A stretch of DNA of 64,000 nucleotides from Gammaproteobacteria bacterium (GCA_013286085.1 JABDGK010000005.1:1-64000), one strand, 5' to 3'; positions 1 to 9,550 are shown, numbered from the stretch's first letter. Made by a program: numbers and translations. Notes: generated by a model from the letters alone, not told the origin.

Positions 1-447
1 TACGCACCACGTATTTTAAATATGCGTGTGCCTGTTGATCGTATTCGTGATGTGATTGGTAAAGGTGGTGCAACCATTCGTGCACTTACCGAAGAAACGG
101 GTACAGTGATTGATATTGATGACGATGGCGCAGTGCGTGTTGCTGCAGCTGATTTAGCCGCTTGTGAAGAAGCAAAACGCCGTATTGAGCAGCTAACAGC
201 GGAAGTCACCATTGGCGAAATCTACGAAGGTGCTGTCGTTAAAATCATGGATTTTGGCGCATTTGTTTCTGTCTTACCTGGCAAACAAGGCTTAGTCCAT
301 ATTTCCCAAATTGCCAATGAGCGCGTTGAGAAAGTGACTGACAAATTATCCGAAGGCCAAGTCGTTCGCGTCAAAGTCTTGGAAATTGACAAAGTCGGAA
401 AAATTCGCTTAAGCATGAAAGAAGTAGAGCAACCTGTTAGTCAGTAA
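1..447 (+). CDS. pnp: Polyribonucleotide nucleotidyltransferase, C-terminal fragment
   Basis: The reading frame is open from base 1, so the start lies outside the window and only the last 148 residues are seen. They hold the KH domain (the [10 protein letters not shown] loop is the RNA-binding GxxG motif) followed by an S1 domain ([18 protein letters not shown] to LSMKEVE). This KH-S1 order ends polynucleotide phosphorylase, the 3'-to-5' phosphorolytic exoribonuclease of mRNA decay and partner of RNase E in the degradosome. The acidic tail after S1 is very short. A palindromic repeat starts 11 bases past the stop and may serve as the 3' end. The family call is secure because the KH loop and the S1 strand order are both intact. 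Confidence 0.97.
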   Translation, partial: YAPRILNMRVPVDRIRDVIGKGGATIRALTEETGTVIDIDDDGAVRVAAADLAACEEAKRRIEQLTAEVTIGEIYEGAVVKIMDFGAFVSVLPGKQGLVHISQIANERVEKVTDKLSEGQVVRVKVLEIDKVGKIRLSMKEVEQPVSQ

Positions 448-457
448 TAAATAGCAT

Positions 458-510
458 TGGTGGACACGCTGCGCTTTTCGTAGGGTGGACAAAGCGCAGC
501 GTGTCCACCA
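458..510. repeat. Dispersed palindrome, family 1 (GGTGGACAAAGCGCAGCG)
   Basis: Two inverted arms of about 20 bases pair around a short TAGGGTGGA-containing loop. This is one of nine full or partial copies of the same palindrome in the window. It lies 11 bases after the pnp stop, so it could fold at the 3' end of the transcript and slow 3' exonucleases, but it has no T-run. The rest of the 328-base gap before the next gene shows only the promoter described at 704-736. Confidence 0.85.
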
Positions 511-703
511 GCATTGTCAGAGTATGCGTAATGTCATTAGCAAGAACCGAATCCCTCCTCTTCACCAATCCATAAATAGCTCCCTCAAAAAGGCATGTAT
601 TTTAATTGCGGTACAGATGTGTCGTTATCTAAGCTATTACTGAAAAAGAAAAACTATAGAAGAGACAATAGGCTATAATTTGTATCCTATCTGTTGTCTT
701 GGG

Positions 704-736
704 CTTAATATTTTTTTAAGGTTAAAAAAGTACAAT
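704..736 (+). promoter_or_regulatory. PmrA-like box with -10 element
   Basis: The half-site CTTAATATT (704-712) is followed after two bases by TTTAAGGTT (715-723). The two TTAA cores start 11 bases apart, as in the published Legionella/Coxiella PmrA consensus (cTTAATatT repeated with two bases between). A -10-like TACAAT (731-736) starts 15 bases after the start of the second TTAA. The box thus covers the -35 region, as expected for an activator. The same geometry recurs at 1610-1641 and 19101-19133. PmrA itself is not in the window. Confidence 0.6.
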
Positions 737-775
737 AATAGAACAAATTATTGTGAGTACAAGGCGCTGTAATGT

Positions 776-1399
776 ATGTCAGATTCTAGAAATAGTCATT
801 CAGGCAATGCCGAGCAACGACTCAATTCCCGCGAGTTGGGGTTAAATGGAAAGTGTCTTGGCAGTACGGGCGCTTTTCTAAAAAGTTTCTTTTTATCTAA
901 ACCCTTTAATCCCTTTGATGAAAATCAACAAGCTCAAATGAGACACGCACAGCTAGCGTATCATGAGGGTTTTGCAGATCCAGCGAATGGCATGTCCGAA
1001 GATATTGATAGCACATTGAAAAGTCATCGGATTCCCTATATTTCCCAATTCAGTTTTGAAAAACCCGCAAGAAATTTACATGACGAACTAGGATCCCTGG
1101 TTCAACATACAGGTGAAGGAGAAAAAACCGGTATTTATGTTGAGCTAAAGGCAACTACAAATAGTCGCGGAGAACCTGTACCTGATAATACCTATCATGC
1201 CACGGCATTTACTGCCGAAAGACCACAAGGATCATCAATCCCTGTTTGTAGTATATTTGATATCAATACCAAATTAGCAAAAGGTAATTGTACTGATATG
1301 ATGAGGCAATTCATGTTGTTTACACAGCAATATGGAAGCAGTACAGCAGCCAGTATCAGAACATACAAAACCCATCAAATGAATCACTCAACTGGGTAG
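776..1399 (+). CDS. Orphan protein with PmrA-like promoter (effector candidate)
   Basis: This 207-residue protein is not one I recognise. It has no signal peptide and no membrane segment. The first 60 residues are polar. The middle (residues about 110-170) reads like alternating strands with conserved-looking Gly-Ile-Tyr-Val-Glu and His-Ala-Thr-Ala-Phe segments, and two cysteines lie near residues 154 and 166. There is only a weak ribosome site (AAGG, 761-764). The gene stands alone, 40 bases downstream of a PmrA-like promoter, and heads a run of orphan genes. Promoter type and neighbourhood suggest a Dot/Icm substrate; nothing in the protein proves it. Confidence 0.6.
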   Translation: MSDSRNSHSGNAEQRLNSRELGLNGKCLGSTGAFLKSFFLSKPFNPFDENQQAQMRHAQLAYHEGFADPANGMSEDIDSTLKSHRIPYISQFSFEKPARNLHDELGSLVQHTGEGEKTGIYVELKATTNSRGEPVPDNTYHATAFTAERPQGSSIPVCSIFDINTKLAKGNCTDMMRQFMLFTQQYGSSTAASIRTYKTHQMNHSTG

Positions 1400-1609
1400 A
1401 TTTTCTTATAAATCCAGAAAATCTTTTATAGCTGCTTTGACTTCATCAATCAAACCTTCAGGTAGCACCCCAAGTTCTTGTCAAAAAAGATTGTTGTCCC
1501 GATTAGAAGATCGCTAGTGTGTGCCAAACTAGTCCCCCTTAATGTGGCCAAAGTAAAAATTATAGAAGATACAAGGGACTATAATCTGAATATTTTTATA
1601 GATCAAAAT

Positions 1610-1641
1610 TTAAGCATTTCTTAATGTGATGTAGGTATAAT
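1610..1641 (+). promoter_or_regulatory. PmrA-like box with perfect -10 element
   Basis: TTAA at 1610-1613 and TTAA at 1621-1624 are 11 bases apart, giving half-sites TTTAAGCAT and CTTAATGTG separated by two bases. A perfect TATAAT lies at 1636-1641, starting 15 bases after the second TTAA, exactly as at 704-736. The promoter precedes a 28-codon reading frame (1663) and the large orphan gene starting at 1774. The rest of the gap from 1400 holds nothing recognisable apart from a possible gene remnant on the reverse strand near 1411-1485. Confidence 0.6.
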
Positions 1642-1662
1642 GCTGGTCAGAGGAGTATACCC

Positions 1663-1749
1663 ATGCAATCTCGATCGGCAACCAAGACAGAAAGCGCCAT
1701 GTGTTCTGCTGTTGTGAGTCCATCGGTAGCAATGACTTATTCGCCTTAA
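1663..1749 (+). CDS. Possible 28-residue small protein or leader peptide
   Basis: An ATG at 1663 is preceded by a strong ribosome site (CAGAGGAG, 1649-1656). It opens 28 codons ending in TAA at 1747-1749, 24 bases before the ATG of the large orphan gene. The start of transcription predicted from the TATAAT at 1636 is about 15 bases upstream of this ATG. The peptide is Ser/Ala-rich with no clear hydrophobic segment. It may be a real small protein or a leader whose translation feeds the downstream gene. It could also be chance, although the ribosome site is better than that of the gene below it. Confidence 0.4.
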   Translation: MQSRSATKTESAMCSAVVSPSVAMTYSP

Positions 1750-1773
1750 CTATATTTAAAGGGTGTGTTGACT

Positions 1774-3372
1774 ATGTTGAAATGGCAAGATTTTTCTAAA
1801 AAGATAGCGGCTTTTTTTTCAGGGAATAAACCCGCTGGAAAGAGTGGTGTAGCGCCACAAGTATCACAAAAACAGCCGAGCTTTAGTGTTCGTGCGCGTG
1901 TGTTTTTATTAAATTATTTTTTTGCCGATAAAAATAACGAAGATCGTAAAACTCAGTCGCGTATTTATGCGCAAGAAGGCGATCTCGCTTATCAAAAAGC
2001 CAAGCGAATGGAAGAGGCGGTGCAAGCTGCCGATAGCCTATATCAAAAGTATAAAGAAGCGAAAGCCGCTGCACTGGCATCCGTAATGCAGGCTAAGTTG
2101 ACATCGCTGATTAAATTTATTAAGAAAAATTTTCCTAGTTTAGATGTTAGCGCTGGGAAGTCAGAGGCTCAAAAGAAGTATGATAACGAACATATTGATA
2201 AAGCAATGACAGCGTATTTTCAAGCGCGTGCAGAATTTGAATTGAAACCCGAGAATAAAGATAAAGTCTATTCTGAACCTTATATCTCTCCTGATACAGC
2301 TTATGCTGCTATGTCTTCTTCCTATAATAAGGGCACGTTACGATTACGCCCCGGTCATCAACGTACGGCGTCATTGTCGGTTATGCCCACTACGCCAAAC
2401 GTGCCTGCCGATGGCGAGTCGTCACCTTCTGCATCAAATAATAGTAATAACACACCCACTAAAATACCCATGCCGACGTTTTCCAATACAATTGGTTGGT
2501 CGATACTAAATCCATTCTATGGAATCGCCATGTTGTTAAATGGCGTAAGCAAGGTATGCGAATATCCAGCACAGGGCATTTGTTGGGGATTTAATAAAAT
2601 GTTTGGAGAAAAAGAAAAGAATTCAACAATGGCTATTGGATTGAAGGGAGTTGTTGCAGGTGGTCCGATTGTTGCTAGAAGTGTGATCTTTGCAATTGCA
2701 AAAGTAATGAGTCCGGATGGTTTGCAAGAAACATGGGAGGCGGTGAGACGTCATTCGCAGCATGCCGTCGCGGATATCCCTATAGAACCATTATCAGCAC
2801 GTCGTCGCACACTGCCTGGATTTGTTGTTGATCGTAGTCGTAGCCAAAGTCATTTAGTTGTTATGCCTGTTGGTCACAGGCGGAGCCCATCAGAAGATGG
2901 TGGGGCACTCCCAGCTTCGGATGCTGCAGTTTACTCTGCGTTGATGGTTCAACAAAAGAAGATGTTGCCCCCGTCGCCAAGACGGCAGCGCCCGCATTTA
3001 CTATCGGCCCAGTCGTCAGTAGGCGATAGTGGTAGTGATTCGTCACGACGGGTTGATGTGGATGTGTCGGTATCTTTTGTTGTTCCTGGGAATAATCTTT
3101 TATCGCCAGTGTCATTGACTCCGAAACCAGCGAATGATCCTCAGCATCGCACCATAAAAATTCATCGTCATGCAGCGAGCGACGGATTTTTTAGAGCGAC
3201 TAGAGTGCTATTGCCACCGGCGATAACAGGAGTAAATCCATCAATTGATGAAATAGCCGCCACAACAAATCCAGATGTTCAGCCAGTTGCGTCATCGGCC
3301 CGCCCCCCTTTACAAGTCGTGATTATGCCATCGGCTACTGGCGAGATAACGATGTTGCGTAAAACGTGGTAA
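1774..3372 (+). CDS. Large Ser/Pro-rich orphan protein (effector candidate)
   Basis: I chose the ATG at 1774 (532 residues), ten bases after AAAGGG (1758-1763), rather than the GTG at 1765. I do not recognise the protein. Its N-terminal 180 residues are charged and helical, probably coiled coil (about 60-120). A Ser/Asn/Pro-rich linker follows. Two moderately hydrophobic stretches (about 240-262 and 283-307) could touch a membrane. The last 200 residues are disordered, rich in Ser, Pro and Arg, with repeated RRxSxS and PSP patterns. There is no signal peptide. Such composition, together with the PmrA-like promoter upstream, fits a type IV effector, but no catalytic motif is visible. Confidence 0.65.
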   Translation: MLKWQDFSKKIAAFFSGNKPAGKSGVAPQVSQKQPSFSVRARVFLLNYFFADKNNEDRKTQSRIYAQEGDLAYQKAKRMEEAVQAADSLYQKYKEAKAAALASVMQAKLTSLIKFIKKNFPSLDVSAGKSEAQKKYDNEHIDKAMTAYFQARAEFELKPENKDKVYSEPYISPDTAYAAMSSSYNKGTLRLRPGHQRTASLSVMPTTPNVPADGESSPSASNNSNNTPTKIPMPTFSNTIGWSILNPFYGIAMLLNGVSKVCEYPAQGICWGFNKMFGEKEKNSTMAIGLKGVVAGGPIVARSVIFAIAKVMSPDGLQETWEAVRRHSQHAVADIPIEPLSARRRTLPGFVVDRSRSQSHLVVMPVGHRRSPSEDGGALPASDAAVYSALMVQQKKMLPPSPRRQRPHLLSAQSSVGDSGSDSSRRVDVDVSVSFVVPGNNLLSPVSLTPKPANDPQHRTIKIHRHAASDGFFRATRVLLPPAITGVNPSIDEIAATTNPDVQPVASSARPPLQVVIMPSATGEITMLRKTW

Positions 3373-3375
3373 TGC

Positions 3376-3486
3376 TGGGGAGGGGGCGTTTAGAGGATAA
3401 ATTCCCCCACGCAACAAAATAATAAAATTTTTTTATCCTCCCCCACAAAAAGCGTGGAGGGGATTTACGGTTTATGCAACAAAGCC
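3376..3486. mobile_element. MITE-like element with IS903/IS5-type end, copy 1
   Basis: The stretch from GGGGAGGGGGCGTTTAGAG to CAACAAAGCC matches 20596-20719 over most of its length. Its right end, read on the reverse strand, is GGCTTTGTTGCATAAACC, close to the terminal inverted repeat of IS903-group IS5-family insertion sequences (GGCTTTGTTGAATAAATC, from memory). No transposase is present. The left end is lost or unrecognisable here. It lies between two orphan genes. Confidence 0.55.
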
Positions 3487-3637
3487 GTGGGCATGTATCT
3501 AAGTAAAAATATATAAAACAATCAGCTGGTTGGCGCACTCAGGCTTAACACTAGTCGTATGCTATACTTTACGTATATAAAGAGGAAATTCATCAATAGA
3601 ATGAAATTGATAAATCGCTTTTTATCGTGGAGCTGCT

Positions 3638-5461
3638 ATGGGTGGTTCGAGAGATGATAAAGATAAACTTCCCAAGGTTAAACCTGCACCCCAAGCAGAG
3701 CTAACAACATTTAGGGCGCAGCGCTCGCATCAGGCCTCACCTGAGAATCCAAGCCCACCTGACAGTAGTCGCCGTTCTTATCATACTCCGAGCCCACCCA
3801 GTGCAAGTCATGCAGCTATCGTGCCGTCACACCGAGAGAAAAAAGTGGCGGCTAAACCAGATTCTCTTGGGGATGCATTGCACACTTCGCGTATCCATTT
3901 AGTACCAAAGCCGCCCGAAAAAAAACAAGCTCCATCACGTAGCAGCATGACGGGGCGCACTCAGCAGTTAGAGTGGTTAACCAACGGTGTATCATCTGCA
4001 GCTGCGATTAGTGCTCCTGCAGTTGAGAATAAGAAACCGCAATATAGAAGGCTTAGCGCAAAGGAAATATTGCAAGCAACGGGTATTCCCCCTGTATTTG
4101 CTAAAATTTTAAAACAACAATCAAAGATAACGGGTGCTGCTTTTGCAATTCGAGCTGGCTCACCTTTTCAGCGTTATTTAATGCCGGCTGCATCAAAGCC
4201 TTCGTTTATAAAAGCAAAAATAGGTAACTGGGGTTTTACTAAAGGTGTGCTTGCTGTGAAGGCGTATTTTGGGAAAACAAAAAAATCGCTTGATGATACT
4301 TGCAGTGTCTTGCCACGTGATGAAAAAGATATTCCGAAAAATTGTGAAGCATTAGGCACAGTATTACATAAATTATCGATACAGGAAATTTTAGCGGGTA
4401 TTCGCTCCGGTGAATATATTTTAGATCCAGATAATGATATTAGCAAAACGAATCGGTTAGTAGTGCGTTCTGGTGATGATAATACCCCTGATGATGATAA
4501 TACATTGCTCTCTATTGATTTGAGTGATATTGCTCGCAGTGTAAAGCAACATGTACAGATTAAGTTTGAGAATGTCACAGTAGATGAAAAAAATGGAGAG
4601 CCAAAGCCAGACTGGTGGGACGAAAATAAATGGGGGACGTTTTCGGAGGTGTCGAGTTCTTATTATGTGGCGCAAAGTAAGGAAGCATGGCAAGAAGACT
4701 ATGAAGATATTCCTATTTATGGTGTGAAAACAAAAGAGGGTGTGTTGCCGATTACGGGCGACCAAGATTTATTATGGATGACAATGCCAGTTGAAATTCA
4801 GAAAAAACTAGCGGAAATCAATGATGTTATTAATACCTTTGCAGTGGATGGTGTTGATAAGATGATTGATGCGCGAGATAGGTTGCATCGTGCATTATTC
4901 CCCAAGGATGCTCATCTTCCGCACTTAGAGGCTGCTTCCATTGCAAGAGTAGGTTGTATGAGACCCTATGAGTCTTTCATTTCTGATAAAGTCAATGCGT
5001 TGGTTGCGAACGAGATTGATCACTTGCGTGATTTATTTCAGCATGGTGCTGAAAATCGCAATCCAGGTGCGCTATCATTGATAGATGCGCCGATGGTTCA
5101 TGTATGGAATGGTGAACTTTATATGACGGAGACAGAAGAAGATCTCATCGATTTTACCATGCAAGATGGCTATCTCAAGGATAATATTCTTGACATCCAT
5201 CCACAGTGGAATATGGCGAAATGGGCGCCTGTTGTTGCAAAACAAATAACGTTGGGACATCCTATTGCAAAAGAAGTGGAAGAGAATTTCAATAAATTTA
5301 TTGCGAGCTATGAAATTAAACCGCGAGATAATACGCAGCACTGGAAGGCAGTGGCACAAATTCAGATAGAGCAAGGCATTCATGTTTCTGATGCTGTAAA
5401 AAACCGATTCCTACTGAAAGAGCAAGATCGGCACAGAGAAGAAACGCAACGGATTAGATAG
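3638..5461 (+). CDS. 607-residue orphan protein (effector candidate)
   Basis: The ATG at 3638 follows TGGAG (3628-3632). I do not recognise this protein. Residues 1-130 are disordered and rich in Pro, Ser, Lys and Arg (PSPPDSS, PSPPSASH). From about residue 140 onward it looks folded and mixed alpha/beta, with several Trp and acidic clusters (DDNTPDDDN near 280). The tail is charged and helical, ending in a Lys/Glu/Arg-rich stretch of the kind common in type IV secretion signals. No signal peptide or membrane segment is seen. A 142-residue orphan follows after 30 bases, probably in the same transcript. I see no PmrA-like box upstream; a weak -10 (TATACT, 3563-3568) is the best promoter candidate. 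Confidence 0.65.
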   Translation: MGGSRDDKDKLPKVKPAPQAELTTFRAQRSHQASPENPSPPDSSRRSYHTPSPPSASHAAIVPSHREKKVAAKPDSLGDALHTSRIHLVPKPPEKKQAPSRSSMTGRTQQLEWLTNGVSSAAAISAPAVENKKPQYRRLSAKEILQATGIPPVFAKILKQQSKITGAAFAIRAGSPFQRYLMPAASKPSFIKAKIGNWGFTKGVLAVKAYFGKTKKSLDDTCSVLPRDEKDIPKNCEALGTVLHKLSIQEILAGIRSGEYILDPDNDISKTNRLVVRSGDDNTPDDDNTLLSIDLSDIARSVKQHVQIKFENVTVDEKNGEPKPDWWDENKWGTFSEVSSSYYVAQSKEAWQEDYEDIPIYGVKTKEGVLPITGDQDLLWMTMPVEIQKKLAEINDVINTFAVDGVDKMIDARDRLHRALFPKDAHLPHLEAASIARVGCMRPYESFISDKVNALVANEIDHLRDLFQHGAENRNPGALSLIDAPMVHVWNGELYMTETEEDLIDFTMQDGYLKDNILDIHPQWNMAKWAPVVAKQITLGHPIAKEVEENFNKFIASYEIKPRDNTQHWKAVAQIQIEQGIHVSDAVKNRFLLKEQDRHREETQRIR

Positions 5462-5491
5462 CCATAATGTATAAAACTGATGGAGGCATGC

Positions 5492-5923
5492 ATGAGTTCG
5501 AGCAATATAGGTGAGCATGATTGGCTTGGTCAATTACTACAGAGCTTTAACCTGTTGATTGGGAAAATTGATCAGTATCAGCAAGCCTATCCAAAAGAAT
5601 TTACGGATCAATTGTGGCAACATGCTATGCAGAGTGGTAAGGATTACCAACAAGCTGTGGTTGGCAATGCAGGTTTATTTTATAACTCAATGAAGCATCT
5701 TGTTAGACAAGACATACCTGATTCTTATAACCCATCTTATATAGGTAGATTGCAAACGTCTTTCATGCTGTTGCAGCAATATATTCCGCTCTATCAAAAT
5801 GCAGCACATGTGACAGCAGAAGATAAAAAATTCTGTGCTAACTTATTAAAAGAAATAGAGAGAGTGAGTCGACCCTTCATAAAAAAGTCGCCACCGGCAA
5901 GTAAGCCGGGGGCGGCTCCTTAG
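5492..5923 (+). CDS. Small helical orphan protein
   Basis: The ATG at 5492 is chosen because TGGAGG (5481-5486) sits five bases before it; an in-frame ATG at 5480 would leave that site inside the gene. The product is 143 residues, soluble and almost wholly helical, rich in Gln, Tyr and Leu, with a Pro/Lys-rich tail (KKSPPASKPG). I do not recognise it. It begins 30 bases after the 607-residue orphan, so the two are likely co-transcribed. A chaperone or accessory role for that neighbour is only a guess from size and position. Confidence 0.6.
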   Translation: MSSSNIGEHDWLGQLLQSFNLLIGKIDQYQQAYPKEFTDQLWQHAMQSGKDYQQAVVGNAGLFYNSMKHLVRQDIPDSYNPSYIGRLQTSFMLLQQYIPLYQNAAHVTAEDKKFCANLLKEIERVSRPFIKKSPPASKPGAAP

Positions 5924-5958
5924 TTATTTTGTAACTGCTAGCCCCCACACCGGCCTAC

Positions 5959-5981
5959 GTCCCGCGGCTTGTCCGCGAGAC
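5959..5981. repeat. Short GC-rich palindrome
   Basis: The arms GTCCCGCGG (5959-5967) and CCGCGAGAC (5973-5981) pair with one mismatch in an otherwise AT-rich gap. The flanks (GGCCTACGT, CCCAGAGG) resemble a palindromic repeat common in many bacterial genomes. This is the only copy in the window. With no T-run it is unlikely to be a simple terminator. Confidence 0.45.
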
Positions 5982-6091
5982 CCAGAGGCGGAAAATTTAT
6001 AAACATTATATTATTAAACAGTGGGTTAGATAATTGGTTTTTCTCCGACTTAAATATTGACTAAACTAAAGTGACACTTTAATATAGTCAA

Positions 6092-7309
6092 ATGTACATT
6101 AAACGCGATATGACAGAGCAGCTCACACACACATCGGCATGGATTCAAATTTTGCTCGGGCCTAGACAATGCGGGAAAAGTACATTGTTCGCCTCTACTT
6201 TTGATGCAGAATCCTTCCAAGAAATGACGTTTGATGATTTGCAACTGCGTCAATTAGCGAATCAAGATCCTGCATTATTTTTACAACAATTTCAGCCGCC
6301 ACTATTGCTAGATGAAGTGCAGTACGTTCCCAATCTTTTTCCTGAATTAAAAAAGGTGATTGATCAACTGAAGTATGTTGCAACACGTCAATCCGGATTT
6401 TCTAAGAAGCCGACCATTTTGTTTCGGTTAACAGGTTCTAACCAAATTTTAATGGATAAAAATATAAAAGAAAGTTTAGCGGGGCGTGCGTCATATTATT
6501 ATTTAAATACATTGAGCGTACATGAAATTGTAAACGCCTTACCTGATACAACCATAAAAAATATTCTTTTTAAGGGTGGCTGGCCAGAGTTATATACGCA
6601 TAACACGCTCTCCGTCACGACATATTTAAATGACTATATTCAAAGTTATGTCGAAAAAGATATTGTGTTAAGTGCGGGCATTCAAAAATTATCCGCATTT
6701 CATAGTGTGTTACGATTACTGGCTGCCAGAACAGGGCAAGAAACAAAATATACTGAAGTCAGTAATAATAGCGGTGGGGTGACATCGGTTACCGCTAAAG
6801 AATGGACGGGTCTTTTAGAGCGTGCTGACCTAGTGTATTTGTTACAGCCGTATTCCAATAATCTGACGAATCGTTTGATTAAAACACCCAAATTATATTT
6901 TTTAGATACGGGGCTGGCGGTACGCTTGCAAGGTTGGTCTGATCCCATTCCGTTGTTGAGCAGTCCACAGATTGGTTCTCTCTTTGAGACATTAGTGCTC
7001 GCAGAAATTGTAAAATTTATTCGAAATTATCGTAAAAATTGGGAATTATTTTTTTGGCGCACCAAAGACGGTACGGAAGAAATTGATTTTGTGATTAAAA
7101 CAGATAATGGTTTTTTTTATGCTCTTGAATCAAAGTTATCGATACACGGCATTCCGAAAGCCATTGCGTATCCGCCCGCATTCAAAAAACATTTTAATCC
7201 CACATCACCTTTAGTGGTTGTAACATACGGTGGACGTAAATTACTGTTATCAAAACAGTGTGTTGTGTTGCCAATCGTTGCGTTGCATGATTATCTGATG
7301 ACATTGTAG
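6092..7309 (+). CDS. ATP-binding protein, AAA_14/DUF4143 family
   Basis: The 405-residue protein starts with a P-loop ATPase domain: Walker A GPRQCGKST (residues 23-31) and Walker B LLLDEVQYV near residue 75. It ends with a DUF4143 domain whose YFLDTGLAVRL, IGSLFETLV and nuclease-like FFWRTKDGTEEIDFVI segments are typical. The Glu-Ile-Asp-Phe and later Glu-Ser-Lys pattern recalls PD-(D/E)XK-type folds. Members are widespread and often proposed to belong to toxin-antitoxin or mobile systems; their real role is unknown. The start is uncertain, with no good ribosome site before 6092. The gene is solitary and ends at a shared terminator facing groEL. Confidence 0.9.
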   Translation: MYIKRDMTEQLTHTSAWIQILLGPRQCGKSTLFASTFDAESFQEMTFDDLQLRQLANQDPALFLQQFQPPLLLDEVQYVPNLFPELKKVIDQLKYVATRQSGFSKKPTILFRLTGSNQILMDKNIKESLAGRASYYYLNTLSVHEIVNALPDTTIKNILFKGGWPELYTHNTLSVTTYLNDYIQSYVEKDIVLSAGIQKLSAFHSVLRLLAARTGQETKYTEVSNNSGGVTSVTAKEWTGLLERADLVYLLQPYSNNLTNRLIKTPKLYFLDTGLAVRLQGWSDPIPLLSSPQIGSLFETLVLAEIVKFIRNYRKNWELFFWRTKDGTEEIDFVIKTDNGFFYALESKLSIHGIPKAIAYPPAFKKHFNPTSPLVVVTYGGRKLLLSKQCVVLPIVALHDYLMTL

Positions 7310-7311
7310 AT

Positions 7312-7342
7312 AAAAAAAACCCCGCAATCGCGGGGTTTTTTG
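7312..7342. terminator. Bidirectional rho-independent terminator
   Basis: The stem CCCCGC (7320-7325) pairs with GCGGGG (7330-7335) over a four-base loop. It is preceded by a run of A and followed by a run of T, so it can terminate transcription from both sides. It separates the DUF4143 gene from the convergent groESL operon. Confidence 0.9.
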
Positions 7343-7363
7343 TCTTACTGGGTAAAGCAGCAA

Positions 7364-9037
<1,674 letters not shown>

Positions 9038-9056
9038 TTAATTTGTTAAATGTCGA

Positions 9057-9365
9057 TTACTCTTCTAAAACACCCATGATGTCTTCTTCGCGCATCACGA
9101 GATATTCGGTGTCATCTAGTTTCACATTGGTGCCTGCATATTTTCCGAACAGAATGCAGTCGCCTACTTTGACTTGGAGCGGCAATAATTTGCCATCAAT
9201 GTATTTGCCATTACCGATAGCAATAATCGTGCCTTGGATGGGTTTGTCTTTGTCGGCGGTGTCAGGGATAAAAATGCCGCCTGCTGTTTTGGTTTCAGTT
9301 TCGCGTGGTTGCACAACAACGCGGTCGGATAAAGGACGTATTTTTTTGCTGGTATTCTGAGCCAT
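9057..9365 (-). CDS. groS: Co-chaperonin GroES
   Basis: The 102-residue product has the GroES signatures [12 protein letters not shown], the mobile-loop region [11 protein letters not shown] and the [19 protein letters not shown] segment. It forms the heptameric lid on GroEL. The ATG is preceded by AGGAG at seven bases. The product is slightly longer than the usual 96 residues because of an N-terminal extension (MAQNTSKK). It is first in the operon with groEL. Confidence 0.99.
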   Translation of the reverse strand: MAQNTSKKIRPLSDRVVVQPRETETKTAGGIFIPDTADKDKPIQGTIIAIGNGKYIDGKLLPLQVKVGDCILFGKYAGTNVKLDDTEYLVMREEDIMGVLEE

Positions 9366-9407
9366 GCTTTTCTCCTAAATTTAACTTGGGTTTTACTTGA
9401 GCTTTGT

Positions 9408-9435
9408 ATATGGGGGCGTTTTTAGCACTCTCAAG
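9408..9435 (-). promoter_or_regulatory. Sigma-32 promoter of groESL
   Basis: Read on the reverse strand, CTTGAGA (9435-9429) is followed after 13 bases by CCCCATAT (9415-9408). This is close to the heat-shock consensus CTTGAAA, N13-14, CCCCATNT. The -35 element overlaps the CIRCE operator, so HrcA binding should also block it. The groES ATG lies about 43 bases downstream. Confidence 0.85.
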
Positions 9436-9448
9436 TAAAGAGTGCTAA
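9422..9448. promoter_or_regulatory. CIRCE operator (HrcA binding site)
   Basis: TTAGCACTC (9422-9430), nine bases, then GAGTGCTAA (9440-9448) match the CIRCE consensus at every position. CIRCE is bound by the repressor HrcA when GroEL keeps HrcA active. hrcA is not in this window. Confidence 0.97.
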
Positions 9449-9475
9449 TCATAGCGAGAAATAAGTTGGAGTCAA
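9448..9475 (-). promoter_or_regulatory. Sigma-70-like promoter of groESL
   Basis: On the reverse strand TTGACT (9475-9470) is followed after 16 bases by TATGAT (9453-9448). CIRCE starts at the last base of the -10, so the operator would cover the start of transcription, the classic HrcA layout. Confidence 0.65.
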
Positions 9476-9530
9476 GTGATATAGATGACGGTTTTTTGTA
9501 GAAAAATTACCAAAATCCAGTCAATATTTG

Positions 9531-9550
9531 CCGAGCCGTGCGCGGCTCGG
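9531..9550. other. GC-rich hairpin in the groES-dsbD divergent region
   Basis: CCGAGCCG (9531-9538) pairs perfectly with CGGCTCGG (9543-9550) over the loop TGCG. No T-run follows on either strand, so it is not a standard terminator. It lies about 80 bases before the dsbD start and could affect its leader mRNA. Confidence 0.5.

Noticed and set aside
776-1399. Faint likeness of the His-containing strand to YopJ-type acetyltransferases
   Set aside because: No catalytic Cys at the right distance and the protein is too short; the likeness is only in strand pattern.
1411-1485. Reverse-strand frame reading QELGVLPEGLIDEVKAAIKD, possibly the end of a lost gene
   Set aside because: Only about 24 codons, bounded by stops on both sides and no recognisable family; too short to call a pseudogene.
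3540-3570. PmrA-like box before the 607-residue orphan
   Set aside because: Only one TTAA near a weak -10 and the spacing does not fit the other three sites.
9531-9550. Terminator between groES and dsbD
   Set aside because: Perfect stem but no T-run on either strand and the genes diverge.
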